A stretch of 64,000 nt of DNA. It comes from Streptomyces coacervatus (GTDB lineage: Bacteria > Actinomycetota > Actinomycetes > Streptomycetales > Streptomycetaceae). The notes under the pieces were generated by a model that made no database searches, had not been told where the DNA came from, and saw only the letters and a list, made by a program, of their open reading frames with translations. A program made the translations under genes and the position numbers. Shown here piece by piece: positions 1 through 8,896 of this stretch. Each line of letters starts with the position of its first letter. The first letter of the stretch is position 1. Location of the stretch: the NCBI RefSeq assembly GCF_029223485.1, contig NZ_JARHTP010000002.1, positions 620,001-684,000 of the forward strand. Direction: 5' to 3'.

Positions 1-627
1 CGCGTCGAGTTCGGAACCGTCCATCAGCGCCTCGACGATGGCCCGGTGCTCGCGGTTGGACTGCTCGCGGCGGCCGCCCAGTTCGTTGAGGAAGGCCGAC
101 TGACGCGCCAGTGCGTCCCGGATCTCCTCGATGACCCGGCGGAAGACCGGGTTCTGGGCGGCCTGGGCGACGGCCAGGTGGAACAGCGTGTCGAGGGCGA
201 CCCACGAGGTGGTGTCGGTCTCCCGCTCCATGCGCTCCAGCAGGTGCGTCAGATGGTCGAGGTCCTCGGGGGTGCGGCGCACGGCCGCGTAGCCCGCCAC
301 CGGGATCTCGACGTGCCGGCGCACCTCCAGCAGATCGCTGGCCGCGTAGTCGCCGAAGGTGGGGTCCTCGACGGTGCTGGCGACGACGAAGGTGCCCTTG
401 CCGGTCTTGGAGACGGTCAGGCCCATAGTCTGCAGGGCCCTGAGGGCCTCGCGCAGCACGGGGCGGCTGACCTCGAGGGTGCGGCAGAGTTCCGCCTCGG
501 AGGGAAGCTTGTCCCCCACCGCGTACTCGCCGCGCTCGATGGCGGCACGCAGATGCCCGAGCACCGCTTCCATGGCGCTGACGCGCCGCGGGCCCTGACT
601 GGCTGTCTGGCTGTCTGACAGGTTCAC
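1..627 (-). CDS. FadR-type GntR family transcriptional regulator (3' end cut by window)
   Basis: An N-terminal winged helix-turn-helix (LRAAIERGEYAVGDKLPSE then SRPVLREALRALQTMGL) is followed by a helical FCD-type effector domain (LFHLAVAQAAQNPVFRRVIEE, REHRAIVEAL). This is the FadR subgroup of GntR regulators, which bind operator DNA as dimers and usually sense an organic acid or acyl ligand. The GTG at 627 is chosen because AGGA lies about 8 bases upstream; an internal ATG at 573 is the alternative. The frame is open to the left edge, so the C-terminus is missing. Its targets cannot be told from this window. Confidence 0.85.
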   Translation of the reverse strand, partial: MNLSDSQTASQGPRRVSAMEAVLGHLRAAIERGEYAVGDKLPSEAELCRTLEVSRPVLREALRALQTMGLTVSKTGKGTFVVASTVEDPTFGDYAASDLLEVRRHVEIPVAGYAAVRRTPEDLDHLTHLLERMERETDTTSWVALDTLFHLAVAQAAQNPVFRRVIEEIRDALARQSAFLNELGGRREQSNREHRAIVEALMDGSELDA

Positions 628-759
628 GGTGTGATCCTGCGGGTGACGGGTGGGAGCTGTCAAGGGATGCGAAAAGTGAAATTCATGGGGTGTGAACCCT
701 GCATGCAGACTTCACCTCGCCCCCGTTGTCCACCGGCACTGCGGCACGGGCCGGCCGCC

Positions 760-1407
760 TCATACGTGGTCGAGGAGGCGCTCCAGGGGCCGCGGGACAC
801 GCTCCAGGTCCAGGTGCTCGACCAGGGCTTGCGCGTAGAGCGCCTTGCGGCCGCTGTGCGTGCCCAGGAAGCGCCGCAGCTGGTGCTCCACGGGCCGGTC
901 CCGCTGTGCCGGCTGGCCCTGAAAGGTACGGAAGGGTCGCATCTCGCCCTGGGCCTCGATCACCTGCTGCACACCCTCGGCCCCGAGCGCGCGGATCAGC
1001 TCGTCCTCCAGGTCGGCGACGCACAGATGGAACCCGAGTGTCTCCAGTCCGGCGCATGTGAGACCGGAACCGAGCCCGACCCGCTCCAGATGCCGCCGGA
1101 AATGCCGCTCCTCGCCGATGTCGCAGAGACCTGCCAGCGGGAGGCCGAGCCCCGCAGGACCGCACACGTCCAGGAAACGCCCGATGTTCGTCGCTCCCCC
1201 GAGCGGCACCACCGCGACGCCCTGCGCACCAAGGTCGCGGCCGTGGCGCGTGGCCAGCGCTTCGAGCGCGACCTGGTCACTGCTCCCCTCGACGAGCACG
1301 ACCGTCCGCACACCGCCGCCGGTCAGCTCCCGCGCCTCCCCGGCGGCCGCACTCGCCCCCGCCCCGCCGGCCACCCAGGTGACCAGCGCCTGCCGGAATC
1401 GCCCCAT
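760..1407 (-). CDS. TOPRIM-domain protein (OLD-like / ATP-dependent endonuclease relative)
   Basis: The product is about 215 residues if it starts at MGRFRQALVTW; an upstream in-frame ATG at 1467 would add 20 residues. The core shows a TOPRIM signature: VRTVVLVEGSSDQVALEAL supplies the catalytic Glu, and GLCDIGEERHF the acidic metal-binding strand. TOPRIM domains bind Mg2+ and cut or join phosphodiester bonds in topoisomerases, primases and OLD nucleases. No ATPase domain is attached, so this is a stand-alone TOPRIM protein of unknown substrate. It stands alone on the minus strand. The family call is firm but the activity is unknown. Confidence 0.75.
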   Translation of the reverse strand: MGRFRQALVTWVAGGAGASAAAGEARELTGGGVRTVVLVEGSSDQVALEALATRHGRDLGAQGVAVVPLGGATNIGRFLDVCGPAGLGLPLAGLCDIGEERHFRRHLERVGLGSGLTCAGLETLGFHLCVADLEDELIRALGAEGVQQVIEAQGEMRPFRTFQGQPAQRDRPVEHQLRRFLGTHSGRKALYAQALVEHLDLERVPRPLERLLDHV

Positions 1408-1637
1408 CTCGTCCACGAGACCTCGCTTCCCGACGCCATCGTGGCACGGCAGAGATCCCGCACGCACGCGCGTTTTCCCGGGGTCAATGCCTCAAGAAAT
1501 CGGAGGAGAGGGCGCCTTCTCGGCATCTCCGCACGCGGAGGCTCCACCGCCGTCGTCGGCCCCTACGGCGGCCGCCTCTCACGCCGGACCGCCTGGCCGA
1601 GGCCCACCAAGAACACCGCTCGAACACGTCGACACTG

Positions 1638-1960
1638 CTACGCGCTCAGCCGTCCGACCTGGACCACGGCAGTCTCGGCGCGACGCTGGGCCTGCCGCAA
1701 GCGCCGCTCGGCGCCGCGGGACTGCTCGAACGCCTTCCGCGCGGCCGTCCGGGCCTGGCGCCGGTCATCCTGGAGGCGCTGCAGTTCGTCGGTCAGCTCG
1801 CTGATGTGCCGCTCGAGCGCCTTCGCCCGTGCTTGCGCTTCGTCCGCCTGCCGCTCGGCGGCTGCGGCCTCCTCCTGCCGGGCCTTGAGATCGCGCTCGG
1901 CTTCCTCGGCATCCTGCCTGGCCTGCCTGAGGCGTCGGGGGCCTTCTTCTCCGACCCTGC
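1638..1960 (-). pseudogene. Coiled-coil protein remnant lacking a visible start
   Basis: The reverse strand, in the frame that ends with TAG at 1638-1640, encodes about 100 residues of charged heptad-like sequence (for example RQDAEEAERDLKARQEEAAA and ISELTDELQRLQDDRRQ). It is rich in Ala, Arg, Glu and Gln and looks like a long coiled coil ending in VVQVGRLSA. The frame stays open upstream, towards the end of uppP, but contains no ATG, GTG or TTG with a ribosome site, and the upstream part reads as low-complexity Pro/Arg. I read it as the C-terminal remnant of a larger coiled-coil gene. A frameshifted intact gene is the alternative. Confidence 0.45.
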
Positions 1961-2130
1961 CGTCGCGGCGACCTGCAGGCCGACTTGAGCGTTGCCGGGG
2001 CGGGGCGTGCCCTGGCGTCGTCGCTGGCGGGCGGGAAGCGCCGCTTTCCGTCCTGCGGGGACTCAGACCCCATGGGGCGCCGCGGCCCGTGGCGCCTTCC
2101 CCCGAGAGGCGCCCGTCTCCGCGGCCGCCG

Positions 2131-2967
2131 TCAGCTGCTGAGGGCGCCCATGCTGAGCAGCCCCAGCAGCAGCACGCCGACGATGATCCGGTAGACGACG
2201 AAGGCGTTGAAGGAGTGCTTGGCGACGTACTTCAGCAGCCAGGCGATGGAGGCGTAGGCGACGACGAAGGAGACGATCGTGCCGACGGCCAGCGGGGCGG
2301 CGCCCACCCCGGTGCCCAGGGCGTCCTTGAGCTCGTACAGGCCGGCGCCGGTCAGGGCGGGAATGCCGAGGAAGAAGGAGAGGCGGGTGGCGGCGACGCG
2401 GTCCAGGTCGAGGATCAGGGCCGTGGACATGGTGGCGCCGGAGCGGGAGAAGCCAGGGAAGAGCAGGGCGAGGATCTGCGAGCTGCCGACCAGCATCGCG
2501 TCCTTGAAGGTGGTGTCGTCCTCACCGCGCTTGTGCCGGCCCATCTGGTCCGCCGCCCACATCACACCACTGCCGACGATCAGCGAGGCGGCGACCACCC
2601 ACAGCGAGCCCAGCGGCCCCTCGACGAGCTTCTTGGCGGCCAGGCCCACAACCACGATCGGGATGGTCGCGTAGATCACCCACCAGGCGAACTTGTAGTC
2701 GTGGTGGTACCGCTCCTCCTTGTTGACCACGCCACGTCCCCAGGCGGAGACGATCCGCACGATGTCCTTGAAGAAGTACAGGAGCACGGCGGCGATCGCG
2801 CCGACCTGGATGACGGCCGAGAACCCGACAACGGCGTTGTCGTCGACCGGGATGCCCATGAGCCCTTCGGTGATCTTCAGATGCCCGGTGGAGGAGACGG
2901 GAAGGAACTCGGTCACCCCTTCCACGACTCCGAGGACGGCGGCCTGACCGACGTTGATGACGCTCAT
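2131..2967 (-). CDS. uppP: Undecaprenyl-diphosphatase UppP/BacA
   Basis: The product is a 278-residue polytopic membrane protein. It carries both UppP signatures, EGVTEFLPVSSTGHLKITEG near the N-terminus and PGFSRSGATMSTAL in the second half, which supply the Glu, Ser/His and Arg of the active site. The enzyme removes a phosphate from undecaprenyl diphosphate at the cytoplasmic membrane. This recycles the lipid carrier for peptidoglycan and wall polymers and gives low-level bacitracin resistance. The ATG at 2967 fits the family N-terminus (MSVINVGQAAVLGVVEG); an upstream in-frame ATG would only add shadow sequence. It is monocistronic. Confidence 0.95.
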   Translation of the reverse strand: MSVINVGQAAVLGVVEGVTEFLPVSSTGHLKITEGLMGIPVDDNAVVGFSAVIQVGAIAAVLLYFFKDIVRIVSAWGRGVVNKEERYHHDYKFAWWVIYATIPIVVVGLAAKKLVEGPLGSLWVVAASLIVGSGVMWAADQMGRHKRGEDDTTFKDAMLVGSSQILALLFPGFSRSGATMSTALILDLDRVAATRLSFFLGIPALTGAGLYELKDALGTGVGAAPLAVGTIVSFVVAYASIAWLLKYVAKHSFNAFVVYRIIVGVLLLGLLSMGALSS

Positions 2968-3040
2968 GGGATCCAGTTCTGAGGAGTTGGTCGACAATGC
3001 TGTAGACAGTCTTACTACGCGCGGGAGGGAGGCCGGTCGC

Positions 3041-3415
3041 CTACCCCCACAGGGCCTGGGCGATCGACACCCCGACGAATGCCGCACCGAGGCCCGCCGC
3101 CACACTTCCGACGACGTTGGCGGCAGCGTAGAGCCCCGCCCCGGTCTCGGTCAGCCGAAGGGTCTCGTAGGAGAAGGTCGAGTACGTCGTCAGGGCCCCG
3201 CACAGGCCGGTACCGAGGAGCAGCTGCAGATGCGAACCGGCGGCCCCCTCGGCCACCGCACCGGTCAGCACGCCCAGGATCAGGCAGCCGGTGACGTTCA
3301 CGGCAAAGGTGCCCCAGGGGAAGACCGAGTCGTGCCGGGACTGCACTGCGCGGTCGGTGAGGTAACGCAACGGGGCGCCGACCGTGGCGCCCGCGACGAC
3401 CAGCAGCCAGTTCAC
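3041..3415 (-). CDS. crcB: Fluoride channel FluC/CrcB, small subunit 1
   Basis: The product is a 124-residue protein with four predicted membrane helices. It carries family motifs [24 protein letters not shown] and the central TTYSTF break. FluC proteins form dual-topology dimers that let fluoride leave the cell. The GTG start overlaps the stop of the DUF190 gene by four bases (GTGA), showing tight translational coupling in the order fluC, DUF190, fluC. With its paralogue at 3804-4265 it could form a heterodimeric channel, as seen in genomes with paired crcB genes. Confidence 0.9.
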   Translation of the reverse strand: MNWLLVVAGATVGAPLRYLTDRAVQSRHDSVFPWGTFAVNVTGCLILGVLTGAVAEGAAGSHLQLLLGTGLCGALTTYSTFSYETLRLTETGAGLYAAANVVGSVAAGLGAAFVGVSIAQALWG

Positions 3416-3807
3416 AACGACCTCTTACCCTTCATATCCGTTTTGTCGGATTTACCTTTGCCCGGGTTGTCCTCGCGGCCCACGTACCGGATGACCTCGC
3501 AGTCGTCGAGGATGACGAGGCCCTCGCCGACGAGTTCGTCGAGCTGCGGCAGAAAGGCGCGGACGCGTTCCTCGGTGTCGACGACGACGATCGCGACCGG
3601 CAGGTCCTCGCTCAGCGACAGCAGTCGCGAGGTGTGGATCAGGGAGGAGGCGCCGAAGCCCTCGATGCCGCGGAAGACGCTGGCACCGGCGAGGCCCGCC
3701 GCATGGGCGCGGTGCACGATCTCCGAGTAGAGCGGTTTGTGGTGCCAGGTGTCGTTCTCGCCGATGAAGACGGTCACGCGCAGCGCGCTGCCGGTCAGCC
3801 TCGTCAT
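3412..3807 (-). CDS. DUF190 family protein
   Basis: The product is a 131-residue soluble protein. It contains the DUF190 pattern: [19 protein letters not shown], then [20 protein letters not shown], then [21 protein letters not shown]. The fold is ferredoxin-like and PII-related. Members often sit beside crcB genes, which suggests a regulatory or accessory role in fluoride handling, but no biochemical function is established. It overlaps both neighbouring fluC genes by four bases (ATGA at its start, GTGA at its end), so the three genes are surely one operon. The C-terminus is lysine-rich ([14 protein letters not shown]). Confidence 0.85.
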   Translation of the reverse strand: MTRLTGSALRVTVFIGENDTWHHKPLYSEIVHRAHAAGLAGASVFRGIEGFGASSLIHTSRLLSLSEDLPVAIVVVDTEERVRAFLPQLDELVGEGLVILDDCEVIRYVGREDNPGKGKSDKTDMKGKRSL

Positions 3808-4265
3808 GGCTGCCTCCACTTCAGGACACGGCGGGCCACGGTCACCGCGAGCCACACCGCTGTGAGCGCCGCGAGCAGGGTCGCGGCGAGGTAGGCCAGC
3901 CCGGTGCGGGGGTGGCCGGCGTCGACCAGCTTCTGGATGTCGACGGCGTAGGTCGAGAAGGTGGTGAAGCCGCCGAGCACGCCGGTGCCGAAGAAGGGGC
4001 GTACCAGGCGGTGAGCTGCCCATACGTCGGTGATGACGACCATGAACACGCCGATGACGGCGCAGCCGACGACGTTGGTCCAGAAGGTCGCCCAGGGAAA
4101 TCCGCCGGCCTGGGTGGGCCACCACAGGGAGACCGCGTAGCGGGCGGTGGCGCCGACGGCTCCGCCGAGCGCGACCACGGCGACGACGGGGGCCTGGGTG
4201 CGCCAGGCGGGCCGTCGCGGGATGCGGGGACGGGCGCGGACGCTCTCGGCTTCCGGGGCTGTCAT
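3804..4265 (-). CDS. crcB: Fluoride channel FluC/CrcB, subunit 2
   Basis: The product is a 153-residue protein: a roughly 30-residue basic N-terminal tail, then a FluC core with [26 protein letters not shown] and [15 protein letters not shown]. Four membrane helices are predicted. It is the first gene of the fluC-DUF190-fluC operon. The ATG at 4265 begins MTAPEAESV and is preferred because the in-frame sequence upstream reads as low-complexity Arg/Pro. The promoter must lie within 4266-4435. I could not recognise a fluoride riboswitch there. Confidence 0.9.
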   Translation of the reverse strand: MTAPEAESVRARPRIPRRPAWRTQAPVVAVVALGGAVGATARYAVSLWWPTQAGGFPWATFWTNVVGCAVIGVFMVVITDVWAAHRLVRPFFGTGVLGGFTTFSTYAVDIQKLVDAGHPRTGLAYLAATLLAALTAVWLAVTVARRVLKWRQP

Positions 4266-4435
4266 GGTCGTACGTCTCCTACTCGCCGGGGCCCCGGGCA
4301 TGCGGGCGCCGCTCCTTCGCAAGTAGGGACCGTTGGCGGCGGCACTGCCGCGGTTCGGGTACGGCGGGCCCCACCGCCGCGCCGCGAAGTGTGGTCGCGG
4401 CCGGGCAACAGGGTAGCGCCCGGCCGGGACCCGGG

Positions 4436-5398
4436 TCATTTCGGGGCCGGTCGCTCGCACACCGCGATGCCCCGCTCCCACAGGCTGCCCAGCACCAGGT
4501 GGCCGGCAGCCTCGCAGACGCTGGTCACCATGCGGTAGCCGGAGTGCCGGCGGGCCAGGTGGTGGACGATCGTCCCCTGGTCGTCGACGGCGAGGGCGCC
4601 GATGGTGCCGGTGGGGCGGAAGGGGGCGCGGACGGCGATGCGAGCCGCGGCGCCGCGGACGGCGGGGGCGGTGCGGTGCAGCAGGTCGAGCGGGGGGACG
4701 CGAGGGCCGGCCAAAGACACCCAGATCGGGCCGTCGGGTGTGCCGCGCCAGAGGTTGTCGGGCATGCCGGGGAGGTTTTCAGCGAAGGGTTCGCCGTGTC
4801 CGGCCCGGCTGCCGGTGAGCCAGTAGCGGGTCAGCCGGCGGGCGCCGGTCTCGGCGACGACCAGGAACGATTCATCAGCGCTCAGCGCCAGCCCGTTGGC
4901 GAACTGGAGCCCCTCCAGCAGCACTTCGGGACTCTCGCTGCCGGGGGCGAGGCGCAGCAGGCGGCCGGTTCCGGTGTGTTCGACGAGGTCGCCGATCCAC
5001 TGGTCCAGGGGGTAGCGGCGGCTGGAGACGGTGAAGCAGACGCTGCCGTCGGACAGGGCGACCGCATTGCTGCAGAACCGCAGCCGCTCCCCGGCCACCG
5101 AGTCCGCGAGGATGCGCACGATGCCCTCGCCGAGGTCGACGCGCAGCAGTCCGAGCTCGGCGTCGCACACCAACAGGGCGTCGTCCGGGAGGAGTTCGAG
5201 GCCGAGCGGGCGGCCGCCGGTTTCGGCGAGCACCTCCACGCGGGGGGCCGCGGGCTCCGTCAGTCCGTCGATGCGCAGGATGCGGCCGTCCTCCACTCCG
5301 GTCAGCACTCGGCCGCGGGCGTCGGCGACGACGTCCTCGGGGCCGCGGCCGCCGATGGCGACGTACCGGAGCGGGACGAGTTCACTGGGACGGTCCAT
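4436..5398 (-). CDS. SMP-30 / strictosidine synthase-like beta-propeller protein
   Basis: The product has about 320 residues forming a six-bladed propeller typical of SMP-30/gluconolactonase and strictosidine-synthase-like proteins. Diagnostic segments are [39 protein letters not shown] and [20 protein letters not shown]. Relatives hydrolyse lactones or phosphotriesters with a bound Ca2+. No signal peptide is seen, so it is probably cytoplasmic. The ATG at 5398 follows a strong GAGGAGG ribosome site seven bases upstream, which settles the start over the earlier in-frame codon at 5431. The substrate is unknown. Confidence 0.85.
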   Translation of the reverse strand: MDRPSELVPLRYVAIGGRGPEDVVADARGRVLTGVEDGRILRIDGLTEPAAPRVEVLAETGGRPLGLELLPDDALLVCDAELGLLRVDLGEGIVRILADSVAGERLRFCSNAVALSDGSVCFTVSSRRYPLDQWIGDLVEHTGTGRLLRLAPGSESPEVLLEGLQFANGLALSADESFLVVAETGARRLTRYWLTGSRAGHGEPFAENLPGMPDNLWRGTPDGPIWVSLAGPRVPPLDLLHRTAPAVRGAAARIAVRAPFRPTGTIGALAVDDQGTIVHHLARRHSGYRMVTSVCEAAGHLVLGSLWERGIAVCERPAPK

Positions 5399-5560
5399 GA
5401 AAACCTCCTCGTCGAGGTCGGGACAGTTCATGCTGGCATGTGTAGGGATGCTGGATGCCCGCCGGGTGCCGCGTCACCCGATCAGGTTTACCGGGACGCG
5501 TTCCTGGCCACTCAGGACACCACCACCGGTAGCTCCGGGCCGGAGGAAGGGGTGGTCCCC

Positions 5561-6412
5561 ATGTCACGGCTGGCCGCCTGGCACCGGCTGGGGCTCGCCG
5601 AGTTGCACCGGCGCGGCACGGAGCTGGAGTTGATGCACCGCGCCATGGGGTTCGCGACACTGGCCCTGGTCACGCTGGCGCCGCTGCTGATCCTGGTGGC
5701 CGCGGCAGATCCGCTGGGGCACGAAGGCTTCGCACTGTGGCTGGTGGACGGCATGGCCCTGAACGGCCGGTCCGCCGACGCACTCGCGCATGTCTTCGGC
5801 CCGACCCGCAAGGTGATCAGCACCACCAGCGCGCTGAGCGTGGCACTGCTCGCACTGTTCGGCATGTCCTTCGCATCGAGCGTGCAGAACGGCTACGAAC
5901 GGATCTGGAAGACGGCCGCCGCCCCATGGCACCGGATCTGGCGGCACGCGGTCTGGCTGGTCATGCTCATGGGATACCTGTACGCCCAGGTGCAGACCCG
6001 GAGCGTGCTGGAGGGTCCGCCCCGGATCCTGCTCAGCATGGGGGTCGGCGTGCTGTTCTTCTGGTGGGGGCCGCACTTCCTGCTCAGCCGCCAGGTGCCC
6101 TGGCGGTATCTGCTGCCCGGTGCGCTGGCCACGATGGCGGGCCTGGTGGGCCTGCGCGCCTTCTCGTATCTGGTGTTCACCCCGCTCCTGGTCACCAACG
6201 CGATCAGCTACGGCCCGGTCGGCACCGTCCTGGTGGTGGAGTCCTGGCTCGTCGGCGTGGGATTCGTCGTCTACGGCGGTGCGCTGCTGGGCCGGCTCAT
6301 ATGCGAGTGGCTCGGACACCTCGACGAGCCGCCGCCTCCGCCGCCTCCTCCGGACCGCCCGGCCCGGCAACCGACGGACAGCGGGCAGGGACCGTCGGCC
6401 CTGCGTTCCTAG
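5561..6412 (+). CDS. YihY/BrkB-like integral membrane protein
   Basis: The product is a 283-residue protein with about six membrane helices. A cytoplasmic N-terminal helix (MSRLAAWHRLGLAELHRRG) precedes the first membrane segment (LALVTLAPLLILVAAADPL). It includes FGMSFASSVQNGYERIW, typical of the YihY family once misnamed ribonuclease BN. The function is unresolved. The C-terminus ends in a polyproline stretch (EPPPPPPPPDRP) and a polar tail. A GGAGGAAGG site precedes the ATG. The gene is followed after about 50 bases by the CHAT gene on the same strand, but no functional link is evident. Confidence 0.8.
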   Translation: MSRLAAWHRLGLAELHRRGTELELMHRAMGFATLALVTLAPLLILVAAADPLGHEGFALWLVDGMALNGRSADALAHVFGPTRKVISTTSALSVALLALFGMSFASSVQNGYERIWKTAAAPWHRIWRHAVWLVMLMGYLYAQVQTRSVLEGPPRILLSMGVGVLFFWWGPHFLLSRQVPWRYLLPGALATMAGLVGLRAFSYLVFTPLLVTNAISYGPVGTVLVVESWLVGVGFVVYGGALLGRLICEWLGHLDEPPPPPPPPDRPARQPTDSGQGPSALRS

Positions 6413-6466
6413 TGAGCCGGCCCTGAGTACCGTTGTCCCCTGGAGTCGGGTGACCAGGGGGAACTG

Positions 6467-8896
6467 ATGGACGCGGAGCTGGAGAGATTGGCGGTCTGGG
6501 CCGCACGGATCCTGTTACAGGCGCCGACGGAAGGCGACAGGGCCAGGATCCTGAGCCTTCTCGAGTCCATCCCCGGGGGCGGACCGCTGGCCAGCCAGTT
6601 ACGGCTGTACGAGCCGTACGAACACGAGTTGGTCGCCGATCTGCTCCGTCTCCTGGAACGGGACATGTCGTTCGCCGCGGCGCTTCGGTTGCTTGTCATC
6701 GAGAGCGGCCCACCGCCGGACGCGTCTGCCACAGACCTCACGGGCGACTTCACCATCAACTACGCGCCGCCCGCCTGGTACACGCTGAGCGCGGAGCCGA
6801 CCACTCCCCCCGTGCCTCTGGACGAGGACGAGGAAGAGCGCGACGGCGGCAACGGCGACCTCGAGAGCGGCGCGACCACGCGGTTCTCGTCCCCTTGGGC
6901 TCGCGAGAGCGCGGAGGGCAGTGCGCTCGCTGAGCCCGCCGCGCCGGCGCCTCGGCCGATCCCGCAGAGCGGCCTCCCACCGCTGCCGCCGTCCTTCCCC
7001 CAGGCTCCCGACCCGGCAGCGGGGCCCGCGCAGCCGCAGCCGGTCAGCCCCGCGCCTGAGCAGCCGTATGCCGCCCAGGCGCCCCAGCCTCCGGTTCCAC
7101 CCCAGCAAAACCAGCAGCCCCCGGCCGGCTACGGCTACCCCTGGCCCGGCAGCGATTCCGCCCCCGAACCCGCGGCCCCACCACCCCCGCAACAGGGCGG
7201 CTACGGCTTCCCCCCGTCCCCACCGAACGCCCCCACCTGGCCCCAGCCTGCGCAAGGCGACCTGCACGACCAGCAGCAGGCCGACCCGTATGCCGGGCCG
7301 CTCGGTTACACCGCCGCGGTGGAACTTTCGCCGGACCGGCTGTTGAGGACCACGAAGCCGAAGTCGGCGAGGTGGCGACCCGAGGCCCCCGCTGCCGGTC
7401 CGGGCGTCGGCCCCGACGCCGAAGGCGGTTCGACGGAGCCGCGGCGGCTGGTTGCGGAGCTGGCCGAGCAGACCTCGCCCGGCCGCGAGGTGCCGCTGCA
7501 TGTGCAGATCGTCCGGGGCGGCGGGCGGGGTGTGCAGCTGGCCTCCTTCTTCGTCCCGCGCAAGGGTGCCCACGTCCTGATCACCATCCATGCCCCTGGT
7601 CTGGTGGCCGTCGATGAGCTGCAGCAGGAACTGCACGTCAAGCCCGGCCGGGACTCGGACGTGCTCCTCTTCCGGTTGCGGGCCGCCGCACCCGGCCTGC
7701 ACCAGGTGACCGTGCGGGCCTTCCGGGGAGGCACCTTCCTCGGGGAGGTCAGGTGCCAGATGTCGGTGGAGCCCGGCGGTATCACGAGAGACGGTCCCCG
7801 GCGCCAGGCGTCATTGCCCTCCATGGCGTTCGATCCCGGGGAGGTCACGCTCCAGGTGCTGAAGGACGAGGCGGCCGGCACCTACAGCTTTCAGCTGATC
7901 AGCGAGAGGTTCTATGCACCGGAGATCTTTCGTTTCCGGGGCGGCGATCCCCGCCTGGCCACCGAGCAGCTCTACGCCGAGCTGCGCAGAGCCGCGAAGG
8001 ACGCGACCCGCGGCGGCGACGCGGACGCGGAGCGTTTGCGCGGACGCCTGCGCAATCACGGCGTCCAGCTGTGGACCGCCGCGGTTCCGCAGGCCGTGCA
8101 GAGCCAGTTCTGGCACGAGGTCGACCAGGTGACGGCCTTCACCGTCCTCGGGGAGCACGACATCGTCCCCTGGGAACTGCTTTATCCGTTGAACGAAGGG
8201 CGCCAGGACCGGGGTTTTCTGGCCGAGTGGCTGCCCGTGGTGCGCCGGGTCTTCGGGCAGGACAGAGTCCGCAGTATCGGTCTGCCGGGCGCGGCGTTCG
8301 TGGTGCCGCCCGGCTCCCCCGCCGACGCCGGCGAGGAAGTGACGTCTCTGCGGGCCCGGCTGGGCGCGACGGTGGCCGACGCCGGCGTACTGACCGAGCG
8401 GGTGGCGCTGACCGCGCTGATCGAGGGCGGACATGCGGGCCTGCTCCACTTCGCCTGCCACAACGCCTTCACCGGCAGCGGCTCGTGCGTGACCATGGCC
8501 GACGGCCCCTTCGACCCCATCGACCTGGCCTCGGCGGCACAGCTGCGCACCCTGCGCCCGCATCGCCCTCTGGTGTTCTTCAACGCCTGCCGAAGCGCCG
8601 GTGAGATCGACTGGTTCGGCGAGAGCCTCGGATGGGCCCCTCAGTTCCTCAACGCAGGCGCGGGCGCGTTCGTCGGCACACTGTGGCCTGTGCGGTCACG
8701 TTCCGCCCTGCAGTTCGCCGAGGCCTTCTACGACCGGTTGATCACCCACAGGCAGCCGCTGGGCCAGGCTTCGCTCGCAGCCCGGCAGACCGTCCGCGAC
8801 CTGCACGGCGGCGATCCGACCTGGCTGGCCTACGCGGTGTACGGCAGCCCCGCCGCCACTGCGCACACCACCGCATACGAGGGAGTCAGTGCGTGA
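6467..8896 (+). CDS. CHAT-domain (caspase-like) protease with effector-associated N-terminus
   Basis: The product is 809 residues. Residues 1-85 form a compact helical region of the kind expected of an effector-associated or adaptor domain. Residues about 155-275 are a Pro/Gln-rich linker. Residues about 320-430 look like a beta-sandwich (VPLHVQIVRGGGRGVQLASF, FRGGTFLGEVRCQMSV). The C-terminal third is a CHAT peptidase with the expected dyad: His665 in LLHFACHNAF and Cys708 in VFFNACRSAG, followed by GAGAFVGTLWPV. CHAT proteases cut partner proteins in several bacterial conflict systems. Codons 17 and 45 are TTA, so translation should depend on the bldA tRNA. The stop overlaps the next gene's start. 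Confidence 0.85.
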   Translation: MDAELERLAVWAARILLQAPTEGDRARILSLLESIPGGGPLASQLRLYEPYEHELVADLLRLLERDMSFAAALRLLVIESGPPPDASATDLTGDFTINYAPPAWYTLSAEPTTPPVPLDEDEEERDGGNGDLESGATTRFSSPWARESAEGSALAEPAAPAPRPIPQSGLPPLPPSFPQAPDPAAGPAQPQPVSPAPEQPYAAQAPQPPVPPQQNQQPPAGYGYPWPGSDSAPEPAAPPPPQQGGYGFPPSPPNAPTWPQPAQGDLHDQQQADPYAGPLGYTAAVELSPDRLLRTTKPKSARWRPEAPAAGPGVGPDAEGGSTEPRRLVAELAEQTSPGREVPLHVQIVRGGGRGVQLASFFVPRKGAHVLITIHAPGLVAVDELQQELHVKPGRDSDVLLFRLRAAAPGLHQVTVRAFRGGTFLGEVRCQMSVEPGGITRDGPRRQASLPSMAFDPGEVTLQVLKDEAAGTYSFQLISERFYAPEIFRFRGGDPRLATEQLYAELRRAAKDATRGGDADAERLRGRLRNHGVQLWTAAVPQAVQSQFWHEVDQVTAFTVLGEHDIVPWELLYPLNEGRQDRGFLAEWLPVVRRVFGQDRVRSIGLPGAAFVVPPGSPADAGEEVTSLRARLGATVADAGVLTERVALTALIEGGHAGLLHFACHNAFTGSGSCVTMADGPFDPIDLASAAQLRTLRPHRPLVFFNACRSAGEIDWFGESLGWAPQFLNAGAGAFVGTLWPVRSRSALQFAEAFYDRLITHRQPLGQASLAARQTVRDLHGGDPTWLAYAVYGSPAATAHTTAYEGVSA

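Noticed and set aside
631..2982. A 783-codon plus-strand open frame
   Set aside because: It crosses the TOPRIM gene and uppP in antisense and has low-complexity Arg/Pro/Gly composition, typical of chance frames in high-G+C DNA.
4266..4435. Fluoride (crcB) riboswitch upstream of the fluC operon
   Set aside because: An AACCGC occurs, but the pseudoknot partner and the conserved core spacing could not be found, and no terminator-like switch precedes the start.
4391..5560. Long N-terminal extension of the YihY-like protein
   Set aside because: The upstream in-frame sequence is antisense to the SMP-30-like gene; a strong ribosome site precedes the ATG at 5561.
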